Below, piece after piece: positions 29,155 to 38,161 of a stretch of 64,000 bases of DNA. Positions within the stretch are counted from its first letter, which is position 1. Each line of letters starts with the position of its first letter. This DNA comes from Sphingomonas sp. Leaf32. Its GTDB lineage: Bacteria; Pseudomonadota; Alphaproteobacteria; Sphingomonadales; Sphingomonadaceae. The notes below the pieces were generated by a model. It searched no databases. It was not told the origin of the DNA and was given only the letters and a program-made list of their open reading frames with translations. Location: assembly GCF_001421765.1 (NCBI RefSeq), contig NZ_LMLA01000014.1, forward strand, positions 1-64,000, read 5' to 3'. The translations under genes were made by a program, and so were the position numbers.

Positions 29155-30095
29155 GCGCGGGCGACCTTGTTGAAGCGGCCATTCTTGCGATAGACGACCA
29201 GCCAGTCGGGCGCGACCGTCGCCAGCGGCACCGGCCGTACGCCGAACGCCTCGATACCGGCCACGCCATCGCCCACGACATTGTCGCGCGACAGCATCGC
29301 CCACTGGTCCTTGCTGATCGGCGTGAACGGCATCGCCGCGATCGCTCCGCCCAGGTCGTTGGGAATTTCCAGAAACCGCACGTCGCGACCGATCGCCCCG
29401 GCGATCCAGCGATTTAGTTCGCCCATCGAGATCACGTCGGGACCGCCGATCGCATAGGTCTGCCCACCGAAGCGCTCCGGCTCGGCCAGCGCCTTCACCA
29501 CGACCTGCGCCAGATCGACGACATAGATCGGCTGGAACTTCGTCGCCGCCGCCATCACCGGCACCAGCGGGCGCCCAATCACGGCCGGCGCGCCCGAAAT
29601 CATGCCAGCGAAGCGGTTGACGAAGCCATCCTCGCGACCGAACACGATCGACGGGCGCAGGATGGTGGCGGTGGGGAAGGCACCCAGGACCGCCTGCTCC
29701 CCCGCAGCCTTCGACCGGCCATAGGCCGAAGGCGATGCGGCATCGGCGCCGATCGCCGAAATCTGCACGAACGCCCCGGCACCCGCCGCCGCAGCGGCTT
29801 CGGCGAGCGTGCGTGCGCCCGCGACATGCACCTTGTCGAAATCCCCTTCGAGGATACCGACGAGGTTCACGACCGCATCCGATCCGGCGACCGCCCGCGC
29901 GACCGTTTCCGGCCGCGACAGGTCGGCGGCGACGAACTGCGTCTGCCCTAGCCCGCCCTGCGTGCGCAGATACAGCGCCTGACGCGGATCGCGCTGCGCG
30001 ATACGGACGCGCGCGCCCGCCTTCAACAATTCCTGGACGACATAGCGGCCGACAAAGCCGCCGCCGCCGAACAGCGTCACCAACTGGTTCTTCAT
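29151..30095 (-). CDS. NDUFA9-like NAD(P)-binding protein
   Basis: Extended short-chain reductase-like protein of the complex I NDUFA9/39 kDa subunit family. The 314-residue product has the N-terminal Rossmann motif VTLFGGGGFVGRYVVQELLK and the YGRSKAAGEQAVL segment at about residue 123, where a YxxxK catalytic pair would be. Bacterial members are often membrane-associated or quinone/NADPH-related; the true substrate is unknown. The stop overlaps the GTG start of uppP. Confidence 0.85.
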   Translation of the reverse strand: MKNQLVTLFGGGGFVGRYVVQELLKAGARVRIAQRDPRQALYLRTQGGLGQTQFVAADLSRPETVARAVAGSDAVVNLVGILEGDFDKVHVAGARTLAEAAAAAGAGAFVQISAIGADAASPSAYGRSKAAGEQAVLGAFPTATILRPSIVFGREDGFVNRFAGMISGAPAVIGRPLVPVMAAATKFQPIYVVDLAQVVVKALAEPERFGGQTYAIGGPDVISMGELNRWIAGAIGRDVRFLEIPNDLGGAIAAMPFTPISKDQWAMLSRDNVVGDGVAGIEAFGVRPVPLATVAPDWLVVYRKNGRFNKVARA

Positions 30096-30186
30096 CGAGT
30101 CCGCCTTTGCCTGTCTCTACGCCTAGGCCCCATGCCGCTCCTGCAGCAAAACGGCAAGGACCCCGTGAAAATCTCGAAACAAGTTG

Positions 30187-30215
30187 TTGACACCCCCGAC
30201 GACGCCCCGTAGAGG
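30187..30215 (+). promoter_or_regulatory. Promoter of the tRNA-Leu gene
   Basis: A consensus -35, TTGACA (30187-30192), and a -10-like TAGAGG (30210-30215) are 17 bases apart. Transcription would start near 30222, about ten bases before the tRNA, which fits a short leader. Confidence 0.7.
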
Positions 30216-30231
30216 CGCCCTCCTACCCCGT

Positions 30232-30318
30232 GCCCAGATGGCGGAATTGGTAGACGCACCAGCTTCAGGTGCTGGCGATCGCAAGGTCGTGGAGGTTCGA
30301 GTCCTCTTCTGGGCACCA
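30232..30318 (+). tRNA. tRNA-Leu (anticodon CAG)
   Basis: An 87-base class II tRNA with the CCA end encoded. The acceptor GCCCAGA pairs with TCTGGGC, and the anticodon loop TTCAGGT gives anticodon CAG, reading CUG leucine codons. A long variable arm (CGATCGCAAGGTCGT) is characteristic of tRNA-Leu. The T loop sequence GGTTCGAGTCC is canonical. Confidence 0.97.
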
Positions 30319-30444
30319 TTTTCCCGCTGGCGATTATCCGCCGGCGGTTGAAAGAAAAACTCCCATCAATATACCGCCAGCCATTGCAACATGGGGCGGC
30401 GGGGCGACATCCGTCCGACACAATGCCGGACGGGATCGGTCGTG

Positions 30445-32103
30445 TCATTCGACCGGTTCGGTCGTTGCCCCTTTTACCAGGCCGTCCAGCGTCGCGCTGT
30501 CGAAACCGAGTTCCTTCATCAGCCCGTCGATCACCGGCGCCTGTGCGCGGTAGCGTAGCGCGGCGCTGACCGCGGCGTTGGCGAGGTTGCCGTCAGGACT
30601 GCCGCCGGTCGACGCGGCGCCGGCTGCGCCCGCACCCCCTGCGCCGCCCAGGCCATCGACCTGCACGATGCGGATGCTGTCGATCGCCTCCAACGGCCTG
30701 GCTGCCTCGCGCACCAGTTCGGGCAGGACGTTGAGGAGGGCGAGACGGGTCTGGAGCGAGACCTGTTCGTTCGACAACAGGTTGGCGGCTTCGTTGACCG
30801 CGCGTTGGCCGGCGGCCTCCACCTCGAAACGGACGCGGCTGGCTTCGGCGCGCAGCTTTTCGGCCTCCGCCTCACCCTCGGCAGCGGCGCGCAGCGCGGC
30901 GGCGCGGTCGGCGGCGGCCTGTGCTTCCGCCTCGGCCTGCACCTTGATCGCGATCGCGGCGCGTTCGGCTTCGCGGGCGGCGTCGATCAGTTCGATGCGC
31001 TTCTGGCGCTCCGCCACCTCGGTTTCGCGGGCGGTGCTGACGCGTTCCTCGGCGGCGACTGCTTCGGCACGGGCCAGATCCGCCTCGGCCCTGGCCTGGC
31101 TCTCCTGGCGGCTCTTGTTCTGGACCGCGATCTGCTGTTCCTGCCGGGCAATCGCCAACGACTGTTCCTGCGCGATGCGCGCTTCCTGAATGGCGCGGTC
31201 GGCCTCGATCTGCGCGGCGTCGGTCTGCTGCTTGGCGGCGATGCGTGCCTGATCGGCCTCGCGCTGGCGATCGGTCTGTTGCCGCGCGATCTCGCTCGCC
31301 TGCTCGGCGCGGCGCACCTCCAGCTCGCGCTCCTGCTCCAGCCGCGCGAATTCGGCGTCGCGGGCGATGGTGAAGGAGGTGCGCGACGCCTCCAGATTCT
31401 TCGCCTCGATCTGGACCCGCGTATCCTGTTCGATGTCGTTGCGCGCCTTCTTGCGCAGTTCGATCTGCTCGGTCAGCTTGGTCAGCCCCTCGGCGTCGAA
31501 GGCGTTATTGGCGTTGAAATGTTCGATCGACGTCTGGTCCAGCCCGGTCAGCGACACGCTTTCCAGCTCCAGCCCGTTCATGGCGAGGTCGGCGGACGAT
31601 ACCTGCTGCACCTTCTGCACGAACTCGCTGCGTTGTTCGTGCAACTGGTTCATCGTCATGCCGGCGGCGACCGAGCGAAGCGCGTCGACGAACTTGCCCT
31701 CGACCAGTTCCTTCAGCGCCTCCGGGTGCATGGTGCGCTGCCCCAGCGTCTGCGCGGCGGTCGCCAGCGCTTCCCGGTCCGGGCGCACGCGGACATAGAA
31801 TTCGGCCCGCACGTCGATCCGCAACCGGTCGAGCGTGATGAGCGCGTCGCCGTTGCGCCGCTCCACCGCGAGGCGCACGGTGTTCATGTTGACCGGCATC
31901 GTCTCATGCAGCACCGGCAGCACCAGCGCGCCGCCGTTCATCACGACCTTTTCCCCGCCGAACCCGGTACGGACGAACGCGATCTCCTTCGACGCGCGCT
32001 TGTAAAGGCGGGCCATCACGATGCCGATGACGATCAGCGCGACCAGCGGCACGCCGGCATAGATCAGGACGGCGCTGAGGCCGGCAGGGACGATGTCGGT
32101 CAT
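30445..32103 (-). CDS. yqiK: Flotillin-family protein YqiK-like (SPFH domain)
   Basis: Membrane-scaffold protein of the flotillin/SPFH superfamily that forms functional membrane microdomains. The 552-residue product has an N-terminal membrane anchor (about residues 12-31), an SPFH domain (about 40-215, with LITLDRLRIDVRAEFYVRVR), a long Glu/Ala/Arg coiled coil (about 215-440), and a Gly/Ala-rich tail. The length is close to E. coli YqiK (553). It is directly downstream of, and overlaps by four bases, the YqiJ-like gene, the usual pair. Confidence 0.93.
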   Translation of the reverse strand: MTDIVPAGLSAVLIYAGVPLVALIVIGIVMARLYKRASKEIAFVRTGFGGEKVVMNGGALVLPVLHETMPVNMNTVRLAVERRNGDALITLDRLRIDVRAEFYVRVRPDREALATAAQTLGQRTMHPEALKELVEGKFVDALRSVAAGMTMNQLHEQRSEFVQKVQQVSSADLAMNGLELESVSLTGLDQTSIEHFNANNAFDAEGLTKLTEQIELRKKARNDIEQDTRVQIEAKNLEASRTSFTIARDAEFARLEQERELEVRRAEQASEIARQQTDRQREADQARIAAKQQTDAAQIEADRAIQEARIAQEQSLAIARQEQQIAVQNKSRQESQARAEADLARAEAVAAEERVSTARETEVAERQKRIELIDAAREAERAAIAIKVQAEAEAQAAADRAAALRAAAEGEAEAEKLRAEASRVRFEVEAAGQRAVNEAANLLSNEQVSLQTRLALLNVLPELVREAARPLEAIDSIRIVQVDGLGGAGGAGAAGAASTGGSPDGNLANAAVSAALRYRAQAPVIDGLMKELGFDSATLDGLVKGATTEPVE

Positions 32104-32711
32104 AGTTCCATCCAGTTGGTGAGGCGGGGGGAGCTGTGCAGGATCGCACGGAACGACGGGCCTTCGCGCCGGACGAGCAGCACGGTGTCGCCCTCGGCAA
32201 AGGTTTCGAAGGGATCATTGGGCTCGACCAGCACGTGATGCGCCTGCCCATGGGGATCGAGCACGCGGGTCCGCGCGGGCGATCCGGCGGCGGCGCGGCC
32301 GATAGTGACGGTGCCGGTGCGCCCAACCAGATCGTCGATCTCGAACGCGGTCGTCTCGTCGCGCGGCAACAGGCGCGCAAGCAGCCGGGCGACGCCGGAG
32401 GTGAGCGGGAGGGCAACGACCAGCGCGGCGGGGACGGCGACCCATGGCGAGAGCAGCGCACCCGTCGTCGCGCGCGCCACCTGTTGCCCGGCCAGCCCGA
32501 CGCCGCCGAACACCGCCAGAAACGCGACCAGCAGGACCAGCAACGGCACCCGCCCGATGCCGAGCCAGTCGAGCAGCCCGGAGTCGAGGTCCAGATCGAG
32601 ATCGAGGCCGCTGCTGCCCAGCCCCACTGCCTCGATCGCGCCGATCAGCAGCATCAACACCCATGCCGCCGTGAAAACGACCGCCTCCGGTGCGATGAAG
32701 TGCTCCATCAT
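32100..32711 (-). CDS. yqiJ: YqiJ-family inner-membrane OB-fold protein
   Basis: Partner of the YqiK flotillin. The 203-residue product has N-terminal membrane segments (about residues 8-28, 57-75 and 85-112) separated by the acidic LDLDLDLDSGLLDWLGIGRV stretch (residues 36-55), which is the family hallmark, and a C-terminal soluble OB-fold (DDLVGRTGTVTIGRAA and on, about 126-203). The stop overlaps the start of the yqiK gene. The OB-fold NfeD-like domain probably supports flotillin assembly. Confidence 0.9.
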   Translation of the reverse strand: MMEHFIAPEAVVFTAAWVLMLLIGAIEAVGLGSSGLDLDLDLDSGLLDWLGIGRVPLLVLLVAFLAVFGGVGLAGQQVARATTGALLSPWVAVPAALVVALPLTSGVARLLARLLPRDETTAFEIDDLVGRTGTVTIGRAAAGSPARTRVLDPHGQAHHVLVEPNDPFETFAEGDTVLLVRREGPSFRAILHSSPRLTNWMEL

Positions 32712-32826
32712 CCCCCGGCTCCCCTGTTATTGCGGGAGAGTAACGGACGGACGCCGGGGGTCAACCGCTATGGTTGCCCGCTTTCGGTACTTGGAGGGCG
32801 AGCTTCGTGGCGTTGAACCCAGAACC

Positions 32827-33140
32827 GATCGACATGCAGCGCCAATCGTGGATTTCCGTCATTCCCGCGAAGGCGGGAATCCATAGCCGCTGCCGTTTCG
32901 GCTGGATTTTCGACGCTGGCGCATATGGACTCCCGCCTGCGCGGGAGTGACGATGGGGGACGTAGCAATCGTCGAATGCGCTGAATGTCGATCGGCCCTA
33001 GGACCATGGACGTCACCCCGGACTTGTTCCGGGGTCCACCTCGCCGCTCGCGCTGTCCTGAGAAGCGCTTGCTGCACCGATTGCCGCACCGTGGACCCCG
33101 GAACAAGTCCGGGGTGATGACAGGCGGGTGCAGGTCGATC
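32827..33140. repeat. Composite palindromes in a 433-base gene-free gap, families C and B
   Basis: The gap 32712-33144 holds no credible gene. It has a family C unit (about 32858-32952: CATTCCCGCGAAGGCGGGAA with CTCCCGCCTGCGCGGGAG), then a family B unit (33013-33120: GTCACCCCGGACTTGTTCCG with the mirrored GGAACAAGTCCGGGGTGATG). GATCGACAT at 32827, GAATGTCGATC near 32984 and GGTCGATC at 33133 frame and separate them. The order is the reverse of 11489-11810. Confidence 0.8.
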
Positions 33141-33144
33141 CGCT

Positions 33145-34014
33145 TTAGAAGCTGTAGGCGACGCCCACGGCGCCCAGCCACTGGTTGTTCGACCCGTTGC
33201 GCGCGACGATCGGGCTGTCGGCGAAGTCGTTCAGCAGCTTGCGATAGACGACGGTGCCGAACAGCTGCCAGCCCGAGCGCAGGTCGCCGCTGATCGAATG
33301 GCCGCCGATCGCGCCGACGGTCCAGTTCTTCCACCCGCCACGCGCGTTATAGACCGGCAGGCCGCTGGCCAGCGACTGGGCGGGGCTGATCGAGAAATAA
33401 TTGTCGGCATAGCCTTCACCGACTCGTTCGCCGGACACGAAGATGCCGGCGATCGCCTTCAGGCTGAGCGGCGTGACATAGGTCACGGTCGGGGCGAGGA
33501 CGGTCGAGCCATGGCCGCCGGCCACGTCCTTGCGATAGCTGATCGAGGCGGACAGGCGGTCGAACTGCGAGGTGATGACCCCCGTCTTGCCGATGCCGAC
33601 ATAGCCGCCAAGCTCGATCGCGGTGTCGACCTTGCCGAGCGCGCGGACCTGGGCATCGTCGATGCCCTTGGTCGAACTGCGGTTGAGGTTCACCACCGCA
33701 ATCGGTCCCGCCTGGAAATCCCAGGTGGGGCCGACGCCGTCGCGGATCAGGTCGACGCTGGCGCGGTTGCCGGCCAGCAGGAAGTTGAACCCTGATACGC
33801 GCCCCGTGGCGGCGGGCACCGGCGAGAAGCTGTAGTCGTCCGATCCTTCGTAATCGGGCAGCACCGCGGCCCCCAGGCCAACGACGTAGAAGTCGCCGCC
33901 AGTATCGTCGTTCGGCACGGCGGAGGCGGGAACCGTCGGCCCGGCAGCGTCCTGCGCAAGGGCGGGCGTGGCGAAGGCGGCAGCAGTTAGGACGGCGGCG
34001 AGAATGGCGCGCAA
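33145..34014 (-). CDS. MipA/OmpV-family outer-membrane protein
   Basis: Outer-membrane beta-barrel of the MipA/OmpV family, linked to MltA-interacting scaffold roles and to porin-like activity. The 289-residue product has a signal peptide (MRAILAAVLTAAAFATPALAQ), then GGDFYVVGLGAAVLPDYEGS near residue 40, a family-typical first strand, and ends in AYSF, the usual barrel C-terminal phenylalanine. It begins 69 bases from the end of the DUF2141 gene on the same strand. Confidence 0.9.
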   Translation of the reverse strand: MRAILAAVLTAAAFATPALAQDAAGPTVPASAVPNDDTGGDFYVVGLGAAVLPDYEGSDDYSFSPVPAATGRVSGFNFLLAGNRASVDLIRDGVGPTWDFQAGPIAVVNLNRSSTKGIDDAQVRALGKVDTAIELGGYVGIGKTGVITSQFDRLSASISYRKDVAGGHGSTVLAPTVTYVTPLSLKAIAGIFVSGERVGEGYADNYFSISPAQSLASGLPVYNARGGWKNWTVGAIGGHSISGDLRSGWQLFGTVVYRKLLNDFADSPIVARNGSNNQWLGAVGVAYSF

Positions 34015-34082
34015 GGGCGTAGCTCCGAAAACATATTACACCCGCGTAACGCTATCCCGCCGACTTCGGTCCATGGCGGAGG

Positions 34083-34544
34083 TCAGAGCAGGTAGCGAAT
34101 CCGAACCTGTTGCATGGTTACATCACCTGCCAACGGGAATTCCGCCGCGCTGAACTTGGGCGGGCCGAAGCGGATCGCCGGATTGCGCGAAAAGCCGAAG
34201 CCTTCGCGGGGGATGCCGGCAAAGGTATCGAGCTTCGCATTGTTGTTTTCGTCGTGGATCACCGACACCGCATAATCGCCGCGACCAAGACCCGCGATCC
34301 GCACCCCGCCGGCCCCGGCGGGAAAAGTGCGGGTGACGGCGTTGCGATCGTCGGTGCAGCCGGGGAAATTCTTCGGATCGGCGGTCAGGCAGAGGCGGAC
34401 CACGCCCTTGGTCGACCGCAATTCGCTGATGCGGACGTCAAGCGTGCCGGTCGGCATGGCCCCCGGCAACGCAACCAGCGCCAGCATTGCCAGCGCGGCG
34501 CGCCGCGCGCGCGCGCTCCTTCTCGAAGTCGCCGAGACCGCCAT
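34083..34544 (-). CDS. Exported DUF2141-family protein
   Basis: Small periplasmic protein of the DUF2141 family. I place the start at the ATG at 34544, giving 153 residues: an Arg-rich head, a hydrophobic signal segment (AALAMLALVALPGA), then the conserved domain with the motif DYAVSVIHDENNNAKLD. Starts at 34607, 34598, 34487 and 34457 are also in frame, so the N-terminus is uncertain. With the start at 34544, the gene overlaps the end of the sterol-desaturase-family gene by about 107 bases in another frame, a long same-strand overlap. The domain often accompanies carotenoid or envelope genes. Confidence 0.72.
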   Translation of the reverse strand: MAVSATSRRSARARRAALAMLALVALPGAMPTGTLDVRISELRSTKGVVRLCLTADPKNFPGCTDDRNAVTRTFPAGAGGVRIAGLGRGDYAVSVIHDENNNAKLDTFAGIPREGFGFSRNPAIRFGPPKFSAAEFPLAGDVTMQQVRIRYLL

Positions 34545-35241
34545 CGGTGCCGCACAACCGGTCCCAGAAGCGGAAATAGAGCCCGAAATTGCAGCCATAG
34601 CGTTCATGATGCCTCTGATGATGGCTGGCGGTAATCAACCAGCCTCCCAATCGCCCCGCCCACAGGAAACGCGGGAACATTTCCCAGCCCATATGGTTGG
34701 TGACGCCCATAACCGTCATGATCGTCAGCACCAATGCCAGTGCGCCGATATGAATCGGAATGGCGAACACCAGTAGCGGAATTACCACAGCGCCGGTCAA
34801 CGCCTCGATCGGGTGGAACGCCATTGCCGCCCATGCGGTCGGCGGGCGGCTGGCATGGTGGACGGCATGGGCGATGCGAAACCATTTCGGCCGGTGCATC
34901 CAGCGATGGGTCCAGTAGAACCAGGTGTCGTGCGCGAAGAGATAGAGCAGCACCGACAGCGGCAGATACCAGAGCGGATACGCATCGACCCGGGCATAGA
35001 TCTGCGTCCAGCCGCGATGCTGCCACCCCCAGGCGACGATGCCGGCGGGAATGCCGTAGATGGCGGCGGACAGCAGCGACCAGCGGATTTCCTTCGCGAT
35101 CTGCGGTTCGAGGCCGCGATACAGCCCCGGATGCCGTGCGCGCGTGGCAAAGGCGAAACCGGCGGAGGCAAGCAGGTAGCGCACGCCCACGATCAGCGTC
35201 ATCGCCACGGCGGACAGCAGGATGGCCAGCGGGATCGACAT
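34438..35241 (-). CDS. Sterol-desaturase-family fatty acid hydroxylase-like protein
   Basis: Integral membrane di-iron hydroxylase of the ERG3/FA-hydroxylase superfamily, 267 residues. Histidine clusters are clear: HDTWFYWTHRWMHRP (about residue 90), HAVHHASRP (about 109) and SHHQRHHERY (about 207). It is divergent from crtY, so it may act in the carotenoid pathway, where CrtZ beta-ring hydroxylases have the same di-iron fold, but CrtZ is shorter (about 165-175 residues). A lipid or hopanoid substrate is equally possible. The ATG at 35241 is preceded by GCGCCCCGATG-type sequence without an obvious strong site. Confidence 0.85.
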   Translation of the reverse strand: MSIPLAILLSAVAMTLIVGVRYLLASAGFAFATRARHPGLYRGLEPQIAKEIRWSLLSAAIYGIPAGIVAWGWQHRGWTQIYARVDAYPLWYLPLSVLLYLFAHDTWFYWTHRWMHRPKWFRIAHAVHHASRPPTAWAAMAFHPIEALTGAVVIPLLVFAIPIHIGALALVLTIMTVMGVTNHMGWEMFPRFLWAGRLGGWLITASHHQRHHERYGCNFGLYFRFWDRLCGTDGGLGDFEKERARAARRAGNAGAGCVAGGHADRHA

Positions 35242-35280
35242 CGGGGCGCTGTAGCGGATTGTCGGCGGGGATGACAGGGA

Positions 35281-35420
35281 ATCCTCCCCGGCACGGGGAG
35301 GGGGACCGTCGCCGAAGGCGATGGTGGAGGGGGAGCGCCCCGCAACGCAGCGGTTCCGGTTGCGGATACCCCCCTCCACCATGCTGCGCATGGTCCCCCT
35401 CACCGTGCCGAGGAGGATAC
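35281..35420. repeat. Intergenic palindrome, family E, upstream of crtY
   Basis: ATCCTCCCCGGCACGGGGAG with GGGACCGTCGCCGAAGGCGA on the left mirrors the TGCTGCGCATGGTCCCCCTC and ACCGTGCCGAGGAGGAT end on the right. It fills the 249-base gap between the divergent hydroxylase and crtY genes, so the promoters of both must lie around or inside it. No other copy is seen in this window. Confidence 0.75.
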
Positions 35421-35490
35421 CCCCCAACCCCATCGGGCAAGGCGGATTTGTGGCGTTGCTACCGGGACTTCGCTCCCCTAGGGCGGGGCG

Positions 35491-36654
35491 ATGCCAACCA
35501 TTCATCAATGCGACCTTGCCATCGTCGGCGGGGGATTGTCCGGTGCGCTGGTCGCGCTGGCGGCGGCGAAGCGGCGGCCCGACGCGCGAATCCGCCTGAT
35601 CGAGGGCGCGGCGCACTTCGGCGGGAACCATGTCTGGTCGTTCTTCGGCAGCGACGTCGCGACCGAGCAACGCGCGCTGGTCGCACCGTTGGTCGCCCAT
35701 GGCTGGCGCGGCTACGACATCGCCTTTCCCGCGCACAGCCGCACGCTCGACACGACCTATTATTCGATCACCTCGGACCGGCTCGACACGGTCGTGCGCG
35801 ACATGCTGCCTGCCGAATCGCTGATGGCGTCGGCGCGGGTGCTGGGCGCCAGCCCGACCGCCGTCGTCCTGGCGGATGGCGACCGGGTGGAGGCGCAGGG
35901 AGTGATCGACTGTCGCGGCCCCGGCGACCTGTCGCACCTCGACCTCGGCTGGCAGAAATTCATGGGGATGGAGCTGAAGACCGCCTATCCCCACGGCGTC
36001 GAGCGGCCGATCGTGATGGACGGATCGGTCGAGCAGCTCGACGGCTATCGCTTCCTCTACACCCTGCCCTTCGATGCTTCGACCCTGTTCGTCGAGGATA
36101 CCTATTACAGCGACACCCCCGACCTCGACACGCAGGTGCTGGCCGCGCGGATCAGCGCCTATGCCGCGACCAAGGGCTGGGACGCCGCCACGGTCGGGCG
36201 CAGCGAGACCGGCGTATTGCCGGTCGCGATGGGGGGCGATTTCGAGGAATATTGGCGATCGGGCGGCAACCGCGTGGCGAAGGGCGGGATGCGCGCCGGG
36301 CTGTTCCACCCGCTGACCGGCTATTCGCTGCCCGATGCGGTGCGCCTGGCGCAGCTGGTCGCCGACAGCAGCGACTGGTCGGGCGGCGCGCTGCACACGC
36401 TGACTCATGATTTCGCCGCGTCGCTGTGGAAGAAGCGCGGCTTCTACCGGATGCTCGCGACAATGTTGTTCCGCGCGGCGGACCCGGTGGAACGCTACCG
36501 CGTGCTCGAACGCTTCTATCGGCTGGACGCGGGGCTGATCGGACGCTTCTATGCGGGGCGGTCGACATGGGTCGACCAGGCCCGGGTGCTGATCGGCAAG
36601 CCACCGGTGCCGATCGGGCGCGCGGTGCAGGCTTTGATGGGGAGACAGGGGTGA
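35491..36654 (+). CDS. crtY: Lycopene beta-cyclase
   Basis: Forms the beta-ionone rings that convert lycopene to beta-carotene, a membrane-associated FAD/NADPH enzyme. The 387-residue product has the Rossmann start CDLAIVGGGLSGALVALAAA (residues 7-26) and the motifs expected in CrtY (GGNHVWSFF about residue 49; VIDCRGPGDLS about 138). It is first in the crtY-crtI-LOG-crtB order and its stop overlaps the GTG start of crtI. Confidence 0.95.
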   Translation: MPTIHQCDLAIVGGGLSGALVALAAAKRRPDARIRLIEGAAHFGGNHVWSFFGSDVATEQRALVAPLVAHGWRGYDIAFPAHSRTLDTTYYSITSDRLDTVVRDMLPAESLMASARVLGASPTAVVLADGDRVEAQGVIDCRGPGDLSHLDLGWQKFMGMELKTAYPHGVERPIVMDGSVEQLDGYRFLYTLPFDASTLFVEDTYYSDTPDLDTQVLAARISAYAATKGWDAATVGRSETGVLPVAMGGDFEEYWRSGGNRVAKGGMRAGLFHPLTGYSLPDAVRLAQLVADSSDWSGGALHTLTHDFAASLWKKRGFYRMLATMLFRAADPVERYRVLERFYRLDAGLIGRFYAGRSTWVDQARVLIGKPPVPIGRAVQALMGRQG

Positions 36655-38129
36655 AGACGGCAGTCGTTATCGGCGCAGGCTTTGGTGGTCTAGCGCTCGC
36701 CATCCGGCTGCAGTCGGCGGGCGTGCAGACGACGCTGGTCGAAGGGCGCGACAAGCCCGGCGGCCGCGCCTATTATTGGGAACGCGACGGCTTCGTGTTC
36801 GACGCCGGCCCGACCGTCATCACCGCGCCCGAAGCGTTGCAGGAATTGTGGCAGCTGACCGGGCGCGACATGGCCGAGGACGTGACGCTGGAACCGGTGT
36901 CGCCCTTCTACCGGCTGAACTGGCCTGACGGCACCAATTTCGATTACACCAACGACGACACTTTGCTGCGCTCGGAGATCGCCAAGCTCGATCCCGGCGA
37001 CCTTGCCGGCTATGCCCGCTTCCTCGAATATTCGGCGGGCGTGTACGAGGAAGGCTATGTGAAGCTCGGCCACGTGCCGTTCCTCGACTTCGCATCGATG
37101 ATAAAGGCCGCGCCGGCGCTGGCCAAGTATCAGGCGTGGCGATCGGTCTATTCGATCGTGTCGTCGTTCGTGAAGAACGAGAAATTGCGCCAGGCGCTGT
37201 CGTTCCACACCCTGCTGGTCGGCGGCGATCCGATGAAGACCAGCAGCATCTATGCGCTGATCCACAAGCTGGAGCGCGACGGTGGGGTGTGGTTCGCGCA
37301 AGGCGGGACCAACAAGCTGGTCGCGGGGCTGGTGCGGCTGTTCGAGAAGCTGGGCGGCACGATGATGCTCGGCGATCCGGTCAAGAGCATCGACACGCTG
37401 GGCGACCGCGCGACCGGCGTCACGACCAAGACCGGCGTGGTGATCGGCGCCGACATGGTCGCGACCAACGCCGATATCGTCCACAGCTATCGCGACCTGC
37501 TGTCCGGATCGCGCAGCGGCCAGCGCCGGGCGCAGAAGCTGGAGAAGAAGCGCTTCTCGCCATCGCTGTTCGTCGTCCATTTCGGCATAAAGGGCACGTG
37601 GCCGGGCATTCCCCACCACATGATCCTGTTCGGCCCGCGCTATAAGGGGCTGCTCGCCGACATCTACGACCATGGCGTGCTAAGCGAGGATTTCTCGCTC
37701 TATCTCCACCACCCGACCGTCACCGATCCGTCGATGGCGCCGGAGGGGCATTCGACCTTCTACGCTTTGTGCCCGGTGCCGCACACCGGCAAGTTCCCGG
37801 TCGACTGGGACCAGATCGGCCCGATGCTCGAAAAGCGCATCCTCGACGAAGTGGGCCGCCGGCTGATCCCCGACATCCACGAACGGATCGTGACGAAGTT
37901 CAGCTATATGCCAAGCGACTTCACCCGCGACCTGAACGCCTATCAGGGGTCGGCCTTCTCGCTGGAGCCGATCCTGACGCAGAGTGCGTATTTCCGCGCG
38001 CACAACCGGGACGATGATATTCCGAACCTGTATGTGGTGGGCGCGGGGACGCACCCGGGCGCGGGGATACCCGGGGTTGTCGGGAGTGCGAAGGCAACGG
38101 CGGGGTTGATGCTGGGCGACGAGGGCTGA
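36651..38129 (+). CDS. crtI: Phytoene desaturase
   Basis: Desaturates phytoene to lycopene in up to four steps; FAD-dependent and membrane-associated. The 492-residue product has the FAD Rossmann site VVIGAGFGGLALAI (residues 5-18), DKPGGRAYYWERDGFVFDAG (about residue 33) and the C-terminal carotenoid motif YVVGAGTHPGAGIPGVVGSA (near residue 461). The GTG start at 36651 overlaps the crtY stop and has GGGGAGAC upstream. A 346-base gap with nested palindromes separates it from the next gene. Confidence 0.97.
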   Translation: MKTAVVIGAGFGGLALAIRLQSAGVQTTLVEGRDKPGGRAYYWERDGFVFDAGPTVITAPEALQELWQLTGRDMAEDVTLEPVSPFYRLNWPDGTNFDYTNDDTLLRSEIAKLDPGDLAGYARFLEYSAGVYEEGYVKLGHVPFLDFASMIKAAPALAKYQAWRSVYSIVSSFVKNEKLRQALSFHTLLVGGDPMKTSSIYALIHKLERDGGVWFAQGGTNKLVAGLVRLFEKLGGTMMLGDPVKSIDTLGDRATGVTTKTGVVIGADMVATNADIVHSYRDLLSGSRSGQRRAQKLEKKRFSPSLFVVHFGIKGTWPGIPHHMILFGPRYKGLLADIYDHGVLSEDFSLYLHHPTVTDPSMAPEGHSTFYALCPVPHTGKFPVDWDQIGPMLEKRILDEVGRRLIPDIHERIVTKFSYMPSDFTRDLNAYQGSAFSLEPILTQSAYFRAHNRDDDIPNLYVVGAGTHPGAGIPGVVGSAKATAGLMLGDEG

Positions 38130-38161
38130 GCGCTTCTGCTCCAATTTTAATCCAACCCCAA

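Noticed and set aside
34438..35241. Calling the hydroxylase crtZ
   Set aside because: It is about 100 residues longer than CrtZ and has different histidine spacing, so only the superfamily is supported.
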